In this document: piece by piece, positions 31,761-40,441 of the stretch
Numbering within the stretch: position 1 is the first letter of the stretch
Layout of the letters: the number at the start of each line of letters is the position of its first letter
Translations under genes and position numbers: made by a program
The notes under the pieces: generated by a model
Seen by the model: the letters and a program-made list of their open reading frames with translations, nothing else
Told to the model about the DNA's origin: nothing
The model's database searches: none
Assembly: GCF_014695375.1 (NCBI RefSeq)
Contig: NZ_JACJOG010000011.1
Location: 1 to 58,938, forward strand
From: Coleofasciculus sp. FACHB-T130
GTDB lineage: Bacteria; Cyanobacteriota; Cyanobacteriia; Cyanobacteriales; FACHB-T130
DNA: 58,938 nucleotides
Reading direction: 5' to 3'

Positions 31761-33179
31761 ATGATGCCAATATCACAATCAACTGCCTATACGACTCCGC
31801 CCCGGACTAAAGCAGCTTATGAGTTAGAAGCTTTGCTGGACTACATAAAGCGAAGTCGTGGTTTTGATTTCACCAGCTACAAGCGTCCTAGTTTGATGCG
31901 TCTGGTAATGAGCCGGATACAGAAAGTGGGGATCGACAGCTGTACAAAGTATATTGATTACCTAAAGGCGCATCCCCAAGAATTTACTCACCTATTTAAC
32001 ACACTTTTAGTCAATGTTACTTCTTTCTTCCGCGATCGCTCAGTTTGGGATTATTTGTCTCACGAGCTGATCCCTCAGATCGTTGCGAAGAAGGAACCAG
32101 ACGAACCGATTCGAGTTTGGAGTGCTGCATGCGCTTCTGGAGAGGAAGCTTACTCGTTAGCAATCATCCTTGCGGAGATACTGGGAATCGAACAGTTCCA
32201 GGCGCGGGTCAAAATCTACGCCACAGATATCGATGAGGAAGCGCTTAAGCAAGCTCGTCAGGGAACTTATACGGCTAAGGAAGTTGCGGGGATTCCTCCC
32301 GCTTTGTTAGAGAAATACTTTGATAGCACTCCTAACAGCTACATTGTTCATAAGGAGTTGCGTTCTGCGCTACTGTTTAGTCGCCACAACTTGATTGAAG
32401 ATGCGCCCATCTCCCGTCTCGATCTGCTGATGTGCCGCAACGCCCTGATGTATTTTAATCCCGAAGCCCAACGAAAAATCCAGTCCCGCTTTCACTTTGC
32501 GCTCCGGGATAGTGGCTTTCTCGTATTAGGTCATGCGGAGGGACTGCTCAACAGCCCTCAGACTTTCAGCACCGCAGATTTGAAGCGACGTGTTTATACA
32601 AAGACGCCAAAGGTAAATGTGCATCTGAATGCATCTGAGGTGCAGGACTCCAAACGCGATCGCATCCGCCAAGGTGTCCAGACTAGCCAAGGTGTCCAGA
32701 CTAAAGGTGTCCAGACTAAGGGAGAGGAGTTGCGATCGCTTACCCAGACAAGCCCTGAAAAGGCAGTGAAGCCTCTAGAAAAGCAACCCTCATACTTCCA
32801 GCAAGAGTTGCAGCAAGAGTTGCAGCAAGAGTTGCAGCAAGCGTTCCAGCAAGTGTTCCAGCCAGAGTTCCAGCAAGTGTTTCAGCCACAGGTAAAAACC
32901 AAGCAACCCTCGTCTACCCATCAAGCGTTAACAACCGAGCAGACACAACTCCTGGTGCTTCAAGAAGAGCTAAAAACCGTTCAGCAAGAACGTCTGGATC
33001 TCAAAAAACAGTTGAACAGGACTCAAGAGGAACTCCAGTCCACCCACGAACAACTACAGACGATGAATCAGGAGTTGCAGTCTCTCAGTGAAGAACTGTA
33101 CCAGCGCAACGAAGAACTCAATCAAGCCAAAGCTTTGTTAAAGAAGATGACTCAACCTAAATTTCATGGAGTCGCCTAG
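31761..33179 (+). CDS. CheR-type chemoreceptor methyltransferase with C-terminal coiled coil
   Basis: The 472-residue protein has an N-terminal CheR helical domain (about 20-75), then the SAM-dependent methyltransferase: LLVNVTSFFRDRSVW, SAACASGEEAYSLA (SAM-binding), YATDIDEEALKQAR and LDLLMCRNALMYFN. The domain is complete and should methylate glutamates in a chemoreceptor. Residues 350-385 are a run of QQEL/QQVF repeats from a tandem DNA repeat (about 32800-32885). The last 75 residues (QEELKTVQQERLDLKKQL… SLSEELYQRNEEL) are a strong coiled coil like that linking CheR to PAS or histidine-kinase modules, but no such module follows. No cheB or receptor is adjacent. Start ATG at 31761; a second ATG follows directly. 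Confidence 0.9.
   Translation: MMPISQSTAYTTPPRTKAAYELEALLDYIKRSRGFDFTSYKRPSLMRLVMSRIQKVGIDSCTKYIDYLKAHPQEFTHLFNTLLVNVTSFFRDRSVWDYLSHELIPQIVAKKEPDEPIRVWSAACASGEEAYSLAIILAEILGIEQFQARVKIYATDIDEEALKQARQGTYTAKEVAGIPPALLEKYFDSTPNSYIVHKELRSALLFSRHNLIEDAPISRLDLLMCRNALMYFNPEAQRKIQSRFHFALRDSGFLVLGHAEGLLNSPQTFSTADLKRRVYTKTPKVNVHLNASEVQDSKRDRIRQGVQTSQGVQTKGVQTKGEELRSLTQTSPEKAVKPLEKQPSYFQQELQQELQQELQQAFQQVFQPEFQQVFQPQVKTKQPSSTHQALTTEQTQLLVLQEELKTVQQERLDLKKQLNRTQEELQSTHEQLQTMNQELQSLSEELYQRNEELNQAKALLKKMTQPKFHGVA
32800..32888 (+). repeat. In-frame tandem repeat in cheR
   Basis: The 12-bp unit CAGCAAGAGTTG is repeated three times and then degenerates into CAGCAAGTGTTCCAGCC variants. It encodes QQEL/QQVF blocks. 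Unit length is a multiple of three, so copy-number changes keep the frame. Confidence 0.8.
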
Positions 33180-33406
33180 CGCGTTGTGTCCCTCTTATCG
33201 CAATTCTCGTTGGGATGCAGTGCAATTTAACCCCATCCCGGCCCCTTTCCACTTGTGGAGATCGAGTTGGGGGTAAGGTTAGGAGTGTGTATTGCAACAA
33301 AGTGGCGCAAGTTTAAACAGAGGGATTTCTCGGTGACGCTGCAAGCCCACACGATAGCGCTATTCTTTGTGTAGGTAGTTTACACCTAGCCCATCGCTAC
33401 TAAATC

Positions 33407-34528
33407 ATGTTCGAGCGGCGCACTGCGATTTCTCTATCGAATATCCTGCTAATTGTCGTCACCAGTTTGTTGGGAGTGTTGCTATGGCAGCTGCGGAGTC
33501 TCCTAGTCATCCTCATGGTTGCCGTAGTCATCGCAGCAACGATTTCCCCCCTCATCGACAAGGCTGAACGCTTGCAGCTTCCCCGGTGGTTGGCGGTCAT
33601 TGTTGTTTATGTAACGCTAATTTCTGGCATCGTTGGGGCGGGATTGATTATTGGCCCTACCGTAGCCGCGCAGATTCAACTGCTTGCCGTCAATTTGCCA
33701 ATATACATTGAAAATCTTCGGGCACTCATTCAGAAAATTGTAATCAGTTACAACGACGAGCGACCCGATTTAGTCAACCAACTCCTTGATACCCAAGCGC
33801 TAACTAGGTGGGTGTTTCGTTCCAGTCAACAAGTCCTGCTGCGCTCTTACGACATCACCAGAGGAATTATTGGCGGTGTTTTTAGCTTAATTTTGGCTTT
33901 ATTGATTTCCGGTTATATGGTGGCGGGTAGTCAAAACCTGGTTAAAGGTTTGGTGCAGCTATTCCCGTCGCCTTGGGATGAACGTCTGGAGGCTCAAGTG
34001 GCACCGATGAGCCAGCGGATGGGGAATTATATCCAAGGCCGAGTTGCGGTTTCAGGGATTTTAGGGGTAGCGATTACCCTTGGCTTAGGTTTTTTAGGGC
34101 TATCAGAGTTTGCACTCGGACTTGGCGTGATCGCTGGTTTCACCAATTTGATCCCCTTTGTGGGGCCAGTTTTGGGAGCCATTCCCGCTCTCATCGTGGC
34201 AGTTTCTCAAGGTGGGTGGACGTTCCTGTGGGTGCTGCTGTTGTTCGTGATTATCCAGAATGTGGAAACTTATGTCCTCGATCCGCTACTGGTAGGTTCT
34301 TCTGTGAAAGTCCATCCTTTGTATCAACTGCTGGGGGTGCTAGGAGGAACGCAGGTTTTAGGCATTCTTGGCGCGTTGATTGTTCCTCCTTGGGTGGCGG
34401 GTGCCGCTGTCCTGTTGGAAAATCTTTACTTAAAACCTAAATTGATAGCCGAAAATAAAGCGGGTGTTATCGTCGAAGCCTCACCTGATTCCACCGCTAT
34501 TCCCCTCAAATCTTCAACAATGAAGTAG
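33407..34528 (+). CDS. AI-2E-family transporter (PerM-like permease)
   Basis: The 373-residue membrane protein belongs to the AI-2E/UPF0118 family: paired N-terminal helices (10-60), a central soluble segment (about 95-150) and a C-terminal helix bundle with the conserved GLLPFVGPxxGxIPA-type block, here NLIPFVGPVLGAIPALIVA near 250. Some members export autoinducer-2, others are Na+/H+ antiporters or of unknown function; nothing here decides. The gene lies downstream of cheR, separated by 230 bp that contain a degenerate repeat. Start ATG at 33407. Confidence 0.88.
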   Translation: MFERRTAISLSNILLIVVTSLLGVLLWQLRSLLVILMVAVVIAATISPLIDKAERLQLPRWLAVIVVYVTLISGIVGAGLIIGPTVAAQIQLLAVNLPIYIENLRALIQKIVISYNDERPDLVNQLLDTQALTRWVFRSSQQVLLRSYDITRGIIGGVFSLILALLISGYMVAGSQNLVKGLVQLFPSPWDERLEAQVAPMSQRMGNYIQGRVAVSGILGVAITLGLGFLGLSEFALGLGVIAGFTNLIPFVGPVLGAIPALIVAVSQGGWTFLWVLLLFVIIQNVETYVLDPLLVGSSVKVHPLYQLLGVLGGTQVLGILGALIVPPWVAGAAVLLENLYLKPKLIAENKAGVIVEASPDSTAIPLKSSTMK

Positions 34529-34579
34529 TCAATTCTGGGTCGTTTTTTTAACTTTGCTTACCTCTGCATTCTTTGCTGA

Positions 34580-34672
34580 ACTCGGAACCTCACCCCCAAC
34601 CCCTCGACCTTCACCCAGAGGGGAGAATATTGAACCCCTCTGGGTGAAGGTCGAGGGGCGGGGGTGGGGTTA
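34580..34672. repeat. Dispersed repeat (CGGAACCTCACCCC… family)
   Basis: An imperfect inverted repeat. The left half reads CTCGGAACCTCACCCCCAAC and CTCGACCTTCACCCAGAGGG; the right half, after GAATATTGAACCCC, reads TCTGGGTGAAGGTCGAGGGG and GGGGGTGGGGTT. The arms CTCTGGGTGAAGGTCGAGGGG are complementary to the left half, so it can fold into one long hairpin. Confidence 0.85.
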
Positions 34673-34905
34673 AACTTTACTGCTTCCAATAGAGAATTGC
34701 TATTCGCTGGATCTTGCATCCCTCTTAGGTTTCGTCTTATCAAACATAAAGTTTTACGACAGGTAGTTGATTTGATCGGCAAAAATTCCGTAGCATTTGT
34801 TACAGAAATGTTTTGAAAATAGCTTATCAGTGGAGGCTCTTAACTGCGATGGAGAGCAGTCAGCCAACTCTGAGTGCTGTTATCGCTATTGGAGGGGAAA
34901 CAGAT

Positions 34906-35154
34906 ATGACATTGAATTATTGCGTACTTCCTTTGCTGTCTCGGACTAGAAGCTGGGCACCTCAAACCAATCGAACCCAGTCTCAGATGGATTATCAGGA
35001 TTCGACTTGGGTACAGTTGCTAGAACTTCCCAACCCTTATAGCCACGATGAAGCGTTGCTACTTTGCCAGCAGTCTGAGGACGAATGGGTAGCATGGATT
35101 CCGGATCATGGTGAAGCGGTGCTGCATACAAGCCAGTTTATTAGAGTTCGTTAG
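34906..35154 (+). CDS. Small conserved cyanobacterial protein
   Basis: The product is about 82 residues and acidic at the C-terminus: …NPYSHDEALLLCQQSEDEWVAWIPDHGEAVLH. The segment DEALLLC…WVAWIPDHGE is reminiscent of short hypothetical proteins seen in cyanobacteria. GGAGGGG nine bases upstream favours the ATG at 34906; an ATG at 34849 with GGAGG upstream is the alternative (101 residues). No domain or function is recognised. Confidence 0.6.
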   Translation: MTLNYCVLPLLSRTRSWAPQTNRTQSQMDYQDSTWVQLLELPNPYSHDEALLLCQQSEDEWVAWIPDHGEAVLHTSQFIRVR

Positions 35155-35232
35155 AAGGATGCGAGTAGAGCGATCGCTACGCTTTATGCAACGCAACTCG
35201 ATAAGCGATCGCATCACCTCCAACTCCTTTTG

Positions 35233-35958
35233 TTAAGGCACGAACCGCCCTAAAATGCCTTTCGCAATCTTTCTATCCCTCGGATTGGAAGAAAGCAAGC
35301 GCAACAACAATTGACGAAAAACCCAACGCCTCAGCAACGGCAGAAATAACAGCGACAGACGCTTAAAGCCTACTTGCAAGAACCATGCCATCGCCGCCGA
35401 TGCTAACAGCGTCCATAAATTCAGGCGCTGTAAGTTAGAGATAACTGTCGCCGCCGTAGTTAGCAAAGAGAGCATCCAAGATAGCCCATTCAACCATAAG
35501 GCAATCTTGAGCTGTAGCTGATTGAGCAGTTGATCGATTAGCCAGTGGTGAGCAGTTGCGATCGCTAAACACCAAATAGAATCTTTAAGACAATCGTGGC
35601 GAATTTGGTGAATGATATCTCCATCGAGAGCGATCGTACTCTGCATGACAAAGTTTTCCGCTACTGACTCTCTACTCTCCGCTCGATCGTAGTGAGTGCA
35701 GAAAATCAGCCCAGACTGCAAGCAGCTTCCCGCATCTACTAGCGCATAAGAACGCAACTCTGCTAGCAAACGCCGGGAAATGGATAAGTTTTGTCCATTG
35801 GTTCTCGCTTGCAAAATTTGATCGAGGATATTTTCATCTAAGTTGAATCTGATGAAATGAGACACTAACTGTCCCTTCGCGTCTTTGACTTCCTCGATTT
35901 GAATGCATGAATCTAAATTAAGAGGTTGCCTAAAGGAACCTGATAGATAATTTCCCAC
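35233..35958 (-). CDS. Uncharacterised membrane protein, cassette gene D
   Basis: The 241-residue protein has a soluble N-terminal half. Then comes TIALDGDIIHQI at about 118-129, which matches the GDI motif of the three proteins encoded upstream. Two or three hydrophobic helices follow (about 155-215: LKIALWLNGLSWMLSLLTTAATVI, LWTLLASAAMAWFLQV), with a basic C-terminus. It is the last gene of the same-strand run 38858→35233 and may anchor the others in a membrane. The start is a GTG at 35958 with GAGAAGGA directly before it, so the true start is uncertain. Function unknown. Confidence 0.65.
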   Translation of the reverse strand: MGNYLSGSFRQPLNLDSCIQIEEVKDAKGQLVSHFIRFNLDENILDQILQARTNGQNLSISRRLLAELRSYALVDAGSCLQSGLIFCTHYDRAESRESVAENFVMQSTIALDGDIIHQIRHDCLKDSIWCLAIATAHHWLIDQLLNQLQLKIALWLNGLSWMLSLLTTAATVISNLQRLNLWTLLASAAMAWFLQVGFKRLSLLFLPLLRRWVFRQLLLRLLSSNPRDRKIAKGILGRFVP

Positions 35959-36019
35959 TCCTTCTCAGCTCATCTTTCCTATTTTTTTGGCCTATTTTTT
36001 TGGATCGGTTTTTTCAGGA

Positions 36020-36838
36020 TTAATTGCGGTTTTTGAATAAATTTTTCATTGAGGAACTACCTTGATTGACCAACGATTCTACTAAATTCACCATAAATTC
36101 TAATAACCCATGCCACTGTTTTTCACCCGCAGTAACACCCTGTCTGTGGATATCTAAAATGATATCTTTATGCTCGTGTTCAAAAAGTCTCTGATGATAG
36201 CGGTTGATAATATCTCCATCTAACTGAATGATTGATTGGGCATAAATCATATCAGTTGTTACTTCTTCAACCGGGTCTAATGCTTGCGATGCTTCGCTTT
36301 TTTGCAAAGACTTATTCCGATTATCCAGGGCTGCTTTCAGCTCATCAACCTTCCGCAAGCTCCGTAAAAATCTACTGTCGTCAAGTAAGTTTTGAATCTT
36401 GTTAATCTCAACAGCCGGATTCGCAGAAGGACTCAGTGGGTTAGGCAATTTTGTTTTTTGAATATCCAGTTCTGCTGTGGGATCGCTGAGAACTCGGACA
36501 TATTCCCTGAGCTGTGAAGCATCCTGTTCTAAAAGTTTCTCCTCAAGGCAATATAGGCAATACTCTGTCTCGATTTGTTTACGCAGACTCAGATACCGAG
36601 ACCATAGAGATGGATGGATTCCTGTTCTTTCCAAATAGGTTGTGGAAATTGGGTAAATATCTCGATACGCTTCCCAAGGAATAAACTTAGTCCCGCTAAT
36701 ATGATCCACGACCATTGTATTTACTTCGAGAGCCGTGATGTCGATTAGCACATCGGTCAGAGACTGCAAAAAGTTGTTAAAATTTTTCCGCAGGTTGGGA
36801 TTAATCTCGTTGCTGTTGGTATCTGGTGTGTTGACCAT
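36020..36838 (-). CDS. Uncharacterised protein, cassette gene C
   Basis: The 272-residue protein has an N-terminal helix, FNNFLQSLTDVLIDITALEVNTMVVD (16-45), matching in style the ALSEAIELEITTWV helix of the two proteins encoded upstream. A middle region with DELKAALDNRNK is predicted to be helical. SIIQLDGDIINRYHQRL is at about 206-222, and a long amphipathic helix follows (GLLEFMVNLVESLVNQ). The GDI motif followed by a helix is shared with genes A, B and D. No membrane helix is clear. The gene is 30 bp downstream of gene B. No known family is recognised. Confidence 0.65.
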   Translation of the reverse strand: MVNTPDTNSNEINPNLRKNFNNFLQSLTDVLIDITALEVNTMVVDHISGTKFIPWEAYRDIYPISTTYLERTGIHPSLWSRYLSLRKQIETEYCLYCLEEKLLEQDASQLREYVRVLSDPTAELDIQKTKLPNPLSPSANPAVEINKIQNLLDDSRFLRSLRKVDELKAALDNRNKSLQKSEASQALDPVEEVTTDMIYAQSIIQLDGDIINRYHQRLFEHEHKDIILDIHRQGVTAGEKQWHGLLEFMVNLVESLVNQGSSSMKNLFKNRN

Positions 36839-36868
36839 CGTTGTATGAATCCAGTTTGGTTTTAATGA

Positions 36869-38080
36869 TTATTTGGAGGGTGGCGGAGGCGATGGATTGT
36901 CAAATTCGTCTTCATCTTCTTCAAATTCATCAAACTCATCAAACGGCTTTGGCGGTGTTTGTGAAGGCGGTGTTTGTGAAAATAAAGCCTCTTCAATGTT
37001 GACGGGCGATCGCGTATCTGACATCGGTGGAGAAGGCTGGGACGGCTCCACGGGAGTGTCTCCAAACAAAACCGCTATGGGATCTGAAATGCCGCTAGGA
37101 TTGCTGGGATCAGGCGTCGTTGACGGCTCCTCATCTTCTTCCCAGCCATCGTCATTGTCATTCCAGTCCTCATCTTCAACAGGCGCAAACCCCGCTGAGA
37201 AGCGGGGTGTCGGTTCCTCCTCGACTTCCACTTCTTCCCACTCCTCCTCGGTTCCCCAGTTTACCGCCGAGCCGAATTCCGGCGTCCACCCTGGCTCAAA
37301 TGGCGGTTCCTGGATAACGGCTTCTTCCCATCCTTGGGCACTCACGGCTGGCTCTACAGGGGTTTCTGGGGTCGCTGGGGGCAGGAAATCCGGGGGAAGC
37401 GCCGAGCCGAATTCCGGCGTCCACCCTGGCTGAAACGGTGGTTCCTGGATGACGGTTTCTTCCCCCTGGGCACTCACGGCTGGCTCTACAGGGGTTTCTG
37501 GGGTCGCTGGGGGCAGGAAATCGGGGGTGACGGATGGTGTGGGTGCAATGGCAGGAACGGTGTCAATCTCTACGCGGGGGTCAAATGCGATCGCATCTGT
37601 TGGCGACCCCTCAACAAGCGACACTTCAGGCTCAATCGTCACGATAGAAGCTGCGGTTTCGTCTGGTGGTAGGCGAGGATCAACTCTAGACTTGTCTGGA
37701 GGAATCGGGGCAGCTTTAGGATTCTGGTAGCCGACTCTTAGCAACATCCCAAATAACTTTTGCAAACTCTTGAGATTGTCGTTGATAATCACGCGGCTTT
37801 GCTGAACTTGCTCTAGATGGAATTGTCGCAGTTCGCTATAGGGGCCACTGTTGAGAAAGCGATCGCCAATCTCGTTGGTGATGTCGCCCTCAACGATATT
37901 AATCCGAGTCTGCATCCGAGAACCTGGTTGAGGCTGTTCTTCGCTTGTCCTGTCATCTACGTCGGCAGAGCTAACCCATGTGGTGATTTCTAACTCAATC
38001 GTCTCACTGAGTGCCGTAGAAAGTGCCTCAACAATTTTGCCAGCTTTGAGTTGTTGTTTGAATTTATCGCTTGTCGCCAT
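36869..38080 (-). CDS. Uncharacterised protein with disordered acidic/Pro-rich tail, cassette gene B
   Basis: The 403-residue protein has an N-terminal domain of about 115 residues that is a clear paralogue of gene A: FKQQLKAGKIVEALSTALSE, TRINIVEGDITNEIGDRFLNSGPY, LRQFHLEQVQQSR. After it, residues 130-400 are low-complexity Pro/Glu/Asp-rich sequence with a tandem duplication of about 45 residues (DNA period 135 bp, 37266-37527; PDFLPPATPETPVEPAVSAQ in both). The tail ends FDEFDEFEEDEDEFDNP. I chose the ATG at 38080, because upstream codons are translated heptamer repeats. Function unknown; the acidic tail suggests an interaction surface. Confidence 0.7.
   Translation of the reverse strand: MATSDKFKQQLKAGKIVEALSTALSETIELEITTWVSSADVDDRTSEEQPQPGSRMQTRINIVEGDITNEIGDRFLNSGPYSELRQFHLEQVQQSRVIINDNLKSLQKLFGMLLRVGYQNPKAAPIPPDKSRVDPRLPPDETAASIVTIEPEVSLVEGSPTDAIAFDPRVEIDTVPAIAPTPSVTPDFLPPATPETPVEPAVSAQGEETVIQEPPFQPGWTPEFGSALPPDFLPPATPETPVEPAVSAQGWEEAVIQEPPFEPGWTPEFGSAVNWGTEEEWEEVEVEEEPTPRFSAGFAPVEDEDWNDNDDGWEEDEEPSTTPDPSNPSGISDPIAVLFGDTPVEPSQPSPPMSDTRSPVNIEEALFSQTPPSQTPPKPFDEFDEFEEDEDEFDNPSPPPPSK
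37266..37527 (-). repeat. 135-bp tandem duplication inside cassette gene B
   Basis: GCCGAGCCGAATTCCGGCGT begins both copies (37266 and 37401). The second copy is a few bases shorter and differs at scattered positions. It encodes a duplicated Pro-rich block of about 45 residues. Confidence 0.85.
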
Positions 38081-38099
38081 AACCAAATTTCCAGCCAAT

Positions 38100-38212
38100 T
38101 GTGAGTTGTCAATAGAAAGAGGACTGAGGTTTGAGGACTGAGGACTGAGGTTTGAGGACTGAGGACTGAGGTTTGAGGACTGAGGTTTGAGGACTGAGGA
38201 CTGAGGTTTAAA
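38100..38212. repeat. Heptamer tandem repeats (GAGGACT / GAGGTTT)
   Basis: At least 12 units of the 7-bp type GAGGACT/GAGGTTT lie between the B and A genes of the cassette, 20 bp upstream of the start of gene B. The rest of 38213-38411 holds no gene. It contains short AACTC/GAGTT repeats near 38335-38350. Confidence 0.85.
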
Positions 38213-38411
38213 GTAACTAGGGTACAAGGCTTTTCAAAACGGAAATTAGAGGCGCAGTTTGTTTCAAGTTGATGTAGCCCCAAGGAATAAAGCGTCCTGA
38301 TTTCAAGCCCCTATTTTTAAGTCTGGGGTATACTCAACACTCAAAACTCAGTCCTGAAGAGAAGCTTAACCTTTGACTTGCATTTATTTTGGCTCTCAAG
38401 TGTTCTGACTC

Positions 38412-38858
38412 TTAAGGATTATCTGAATCGATAGGAGGTAAAACTTGCTGTGGATTTGAACGCGATCGCGATCCTGGTATCTCAGACAGCGTGTTCGTTA
38501 AAACTGTAAACAGCTGTTGCAAGTTTGCCAGGTTTTCCTGAATAATTTCCCGACCTTCGTGAACTTGCTGGAGGTGAAATTCCCGCAGTTCGTTGTAGGG
38601 GCCGCTATTTAGAAATTCGCTGCCGACTTCATTTTCTATATCACCATCCACAATATTGATGCGGGTTCGCATACAGTGACCGGGTAAAGGTTGACCGGAT
38701 AAAGATTGGTCTGTCCTCACCCCAGGCGAGGCGTCTGAGTCAGCCGATGAAACCCAGGTGGTGATTTCTAACTCGATGGCTTCGCTGAGTGCCAAGGTGA
38801 GCGCCTCAAAAATTTTGCCAGCCTTGAGTTGTGCTTTAAACTCGTTACTTACTCCCAT
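38412..38858 (-). CDS. Uncharacterised protein, cassette gene A
   Basis: The 148-residue protein consists only of the domain that also forms the N-terminus of gene B: NEFKAQLKAGKIFEALTLAL, SEAIELEITTWVSSAD, TRINIVDGDIENEVGSEFLN and LREFHLQQVHEGREIIQ. A and B share most positions, so they come from a duplication with B gaining a long tail. The DGDI motif recurs in genes C and D. The ATG at 38858 is preferred to a TTG at 38864. It is the first gene of the run and lies downstream of maf on the same strand. No function is known to me. Confidence 0.75.
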   Translation of the reverse strand: MGVSNEFKAQLKAGKIFEALTLALSEAIELEITTWVSSADSDASPGVRTDQSLSGQPLPGHCMRTRINIVDGDIENEVGSEFLNSGPYNELREFHLQQVHEGREIIQENLANLQQLFTVLTNTLSEIPGSRSRSNPQQVLPPIDSDNP

Positions 38859-39031
38859 GAACAAAAGCCCTCCAAAAGCTTTGCATTAGCCAATATTAGA
38901 CACACAGATCCTTTGCCTCAATCAAAAATCTAGGAACCTTAACAAATTCCGGAGCAATTTAAGAAAAAGGCACAAATCAATTATCAGTTGTTATTTGCTA
39001 GTAGCAATGGACAACAAACTTCTTTCATCCT

Positions 39032-39628
39032 TCATCTTTGCCAAAAATCGGTGACATCGTATCCCAGTTCACCGAACATCTGGCGAAGTAGTGACAAGCT
39101 CAGACCAATGACATTCGTATGGCAACCTTCCAGTTTGTCTACAAATAGTCCCCCTCTGCCTTCCAGGGCAAAGCAGCCAGCACATTTAAGGGGTTCGCCA
39201 GTGGCGACGTAGGCTTCAATCTGGCGATCGCTAGCATCGGCAAAATAAACTTTTGTGATGCCGCAGCGTACCACAGTTTTGTCTTGCTGCTGGTCAATTA
39301 AAGCATGACCCGTATAGAGTTCGCCGATTTGGGAGCGCATTTTTTGCCAACGGGCGATCGCTTGTGCTGCATCTGCTGGTTTCCCATGAATCTCACCGTT
39401 AACCAGCAACACCGAATCGCATCCCAATATCAAAGCATCTGGAAATTGATTCGCAACCGTTTCCGCTTTCCGCAACGCCAGAGTTTGCACCAATTCGGAT
39501 GCAACGCTAGTTGAGACTTGGGACTCATCAAAATCACTAGGGCAAACCACCGGCTCGATTCCGGCACTTTGCAACAGGCGACGGCGAGCTGGAGAAGCGG
39601 AGGCTAAGACTAAAGTGGGAAGGGTCAT
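39032..39628 (-). CDS. maf: Maf-family nucleotide pyrophosphatase
   Basis: The 198-residue protein is a Maf/Ham1-type house-cleaning pyrophosphatase acting on non-canonical or modified nucleoside triphosphates. Motifs: [17 protein letters not shown] at 8-24, [14 protein letters not shown] near 65-77, [10 protein letters not shown] and the [26 protein letters not shown] block at about 151-176. The length is normal. Same strand as the PsbP-like gene upstream (40311) and the cassette downstream; an operon is possible but the gaps are 137 and 173 bp. Start ATG at 39628. Confidence 0.93.
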   Translation of the reverse strand: MTLPTLVLASASPARRRLLQSAGIEPVVCPSDFDESQVSTSVASELVQTLALRKAETVANQFPDALILGCDSVLLVNGEIHGKPADAAQAIARWQKMRSQIGELYTGHALIDQQQDKTVVRCGITKVYFADASDRQIEAYVATGEPLKCAGCFALEGRGGLFVDKLEGCHTNVIGLSLSLLRQMFGELGYDVTDFWQR

Positions 39629-39664
39629 CGTTCTGTTGTCAGTGGCGAATTGCTAATTGTCAAC

Positions 39665-39730
39665 AAGTTTTAAGTGTTGAGTTTTGAATTAAATAATTCT
39701 CTTTTTGCCTCAACTCTTATCACTCTCATC
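39665..39730. repeat. TGAGTTTTGAATT-type repeat
   Basis: The segment between the maf and PsbP-like genes contains GTTGAGTTTTGAATTAAATA and, 20 bases later, CCTCAACTCTTATCACTC, partly complementary. It is related to 3790-3852 and 19255-19318. Confidence 0.5.
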
Positions 39731-39765
39731 ACTTTTATGAGCCATTAGCCATCAGCCGATCGCTA

Positions 39766-40311
39766 TCAATAGACGGAAAATGAACTAACGACTTGCTGTA
39801 ACAATGGCTTCAACTTTTCCCAGCGTTTTTCTGTGGTAGAAGCGTTGAAGGTGACAAGTTTACCGCGACTGACGGCGATAGAGGCAAGATTATGGCGTTG
39901 CTGATTGGGAAGTTTGACGGTGTATTCCAGTATGTAATAAGTCTTAGAGTTAGATTCCAGCTTTTCAGCGTTCACTAATTCTGCCTCGCGTCCCGATCCT
40001 GGGGGTGCGATCGCGCTTTTTGATAGTTTGTATCCCACTTCCGTCGGTGTCCCCAACTCAGCGAGGCTTTTCTCTGCCCCAACCGGGTTAATGACGACTG
40101 ACACATTTTCAGAAGGCTCAATGATATCGTGGAACACTACATCGGCTCCACCTTTCACCTCGACTGGAAGCCAGCCGTTGGGATATAGGAACTGATAACC
40201 GTCGGTGCTATCTACATAGCTTTTTAAGCCACTGGTAGCACTGGCGACAGTGCAACTTTGCAAGCTTACGCTTAATACCACCAGTAGTAGTGCGGCAATC
40301 CGTTTTAGCAT
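39766..40311 (-). CDS. PsbP-like (CyanoP) lipoprotein
   Basis: The 181-residue protein has a lipoprotein signal (MLKRIAALLLVVLSVSLQSC with lipobox LQSC, Cys20) and then a PsbP domain: SYVDSTDGYQFLYPNGWLPV, DVVFHDIIEPSENVSVVINP and YILEYTVKLPNQQRHNLAS. CyanoP associates with photosystem II on the lumen side and helps assembly. It is the usual length. The ATG at 40311 gives the canonical signal peptide; a GTG at 40338 would add nine residues. GGAAAGAGGGAA precedes the ATG. Confidence 0.92.
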   Translation of the reverse strand: MLKRIAALLLVVLSVSLQSCTVASATSGLKSYVDSTDGYQFLYPNGWLPVEVKGGADVVFHDIIEPSENVSVVINPVGAEKSLAELGTPTEVGYKLSKSAIAPPGSGREAELVNAEKLESNSKTYYILEYTVKLPNQQRHNLASIAVSRGKLVTFNASTTEKRWEKLKPLLQQVVSSFSVY

Positions 40312-40441
40312 TTCCCTCTTTCCTTGCAATTTTGTCACTAAGCGCCATTTGTCTCATTTTCCCACTTCCGGGGAACTTCAGAGGAAACAGCACCGAGAGA
40401 GCAAATGACCCGTGCCATCTCAAATAGCCGCAATTCTTTAT

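Noticed and set aside
36873-37433. A 186-residue plus-strand ORF
   Set aside because: It is antisense to the acidic tail of cassette gene B; its Ser/Gly-rich sequence is a by-product of repetitive codons on the other strand.
38100-38212. Heptamer repeats as a CRISPR array
   Set aside because: The units are 7 bp and directly adjacent, with no spacers and no cas genes.
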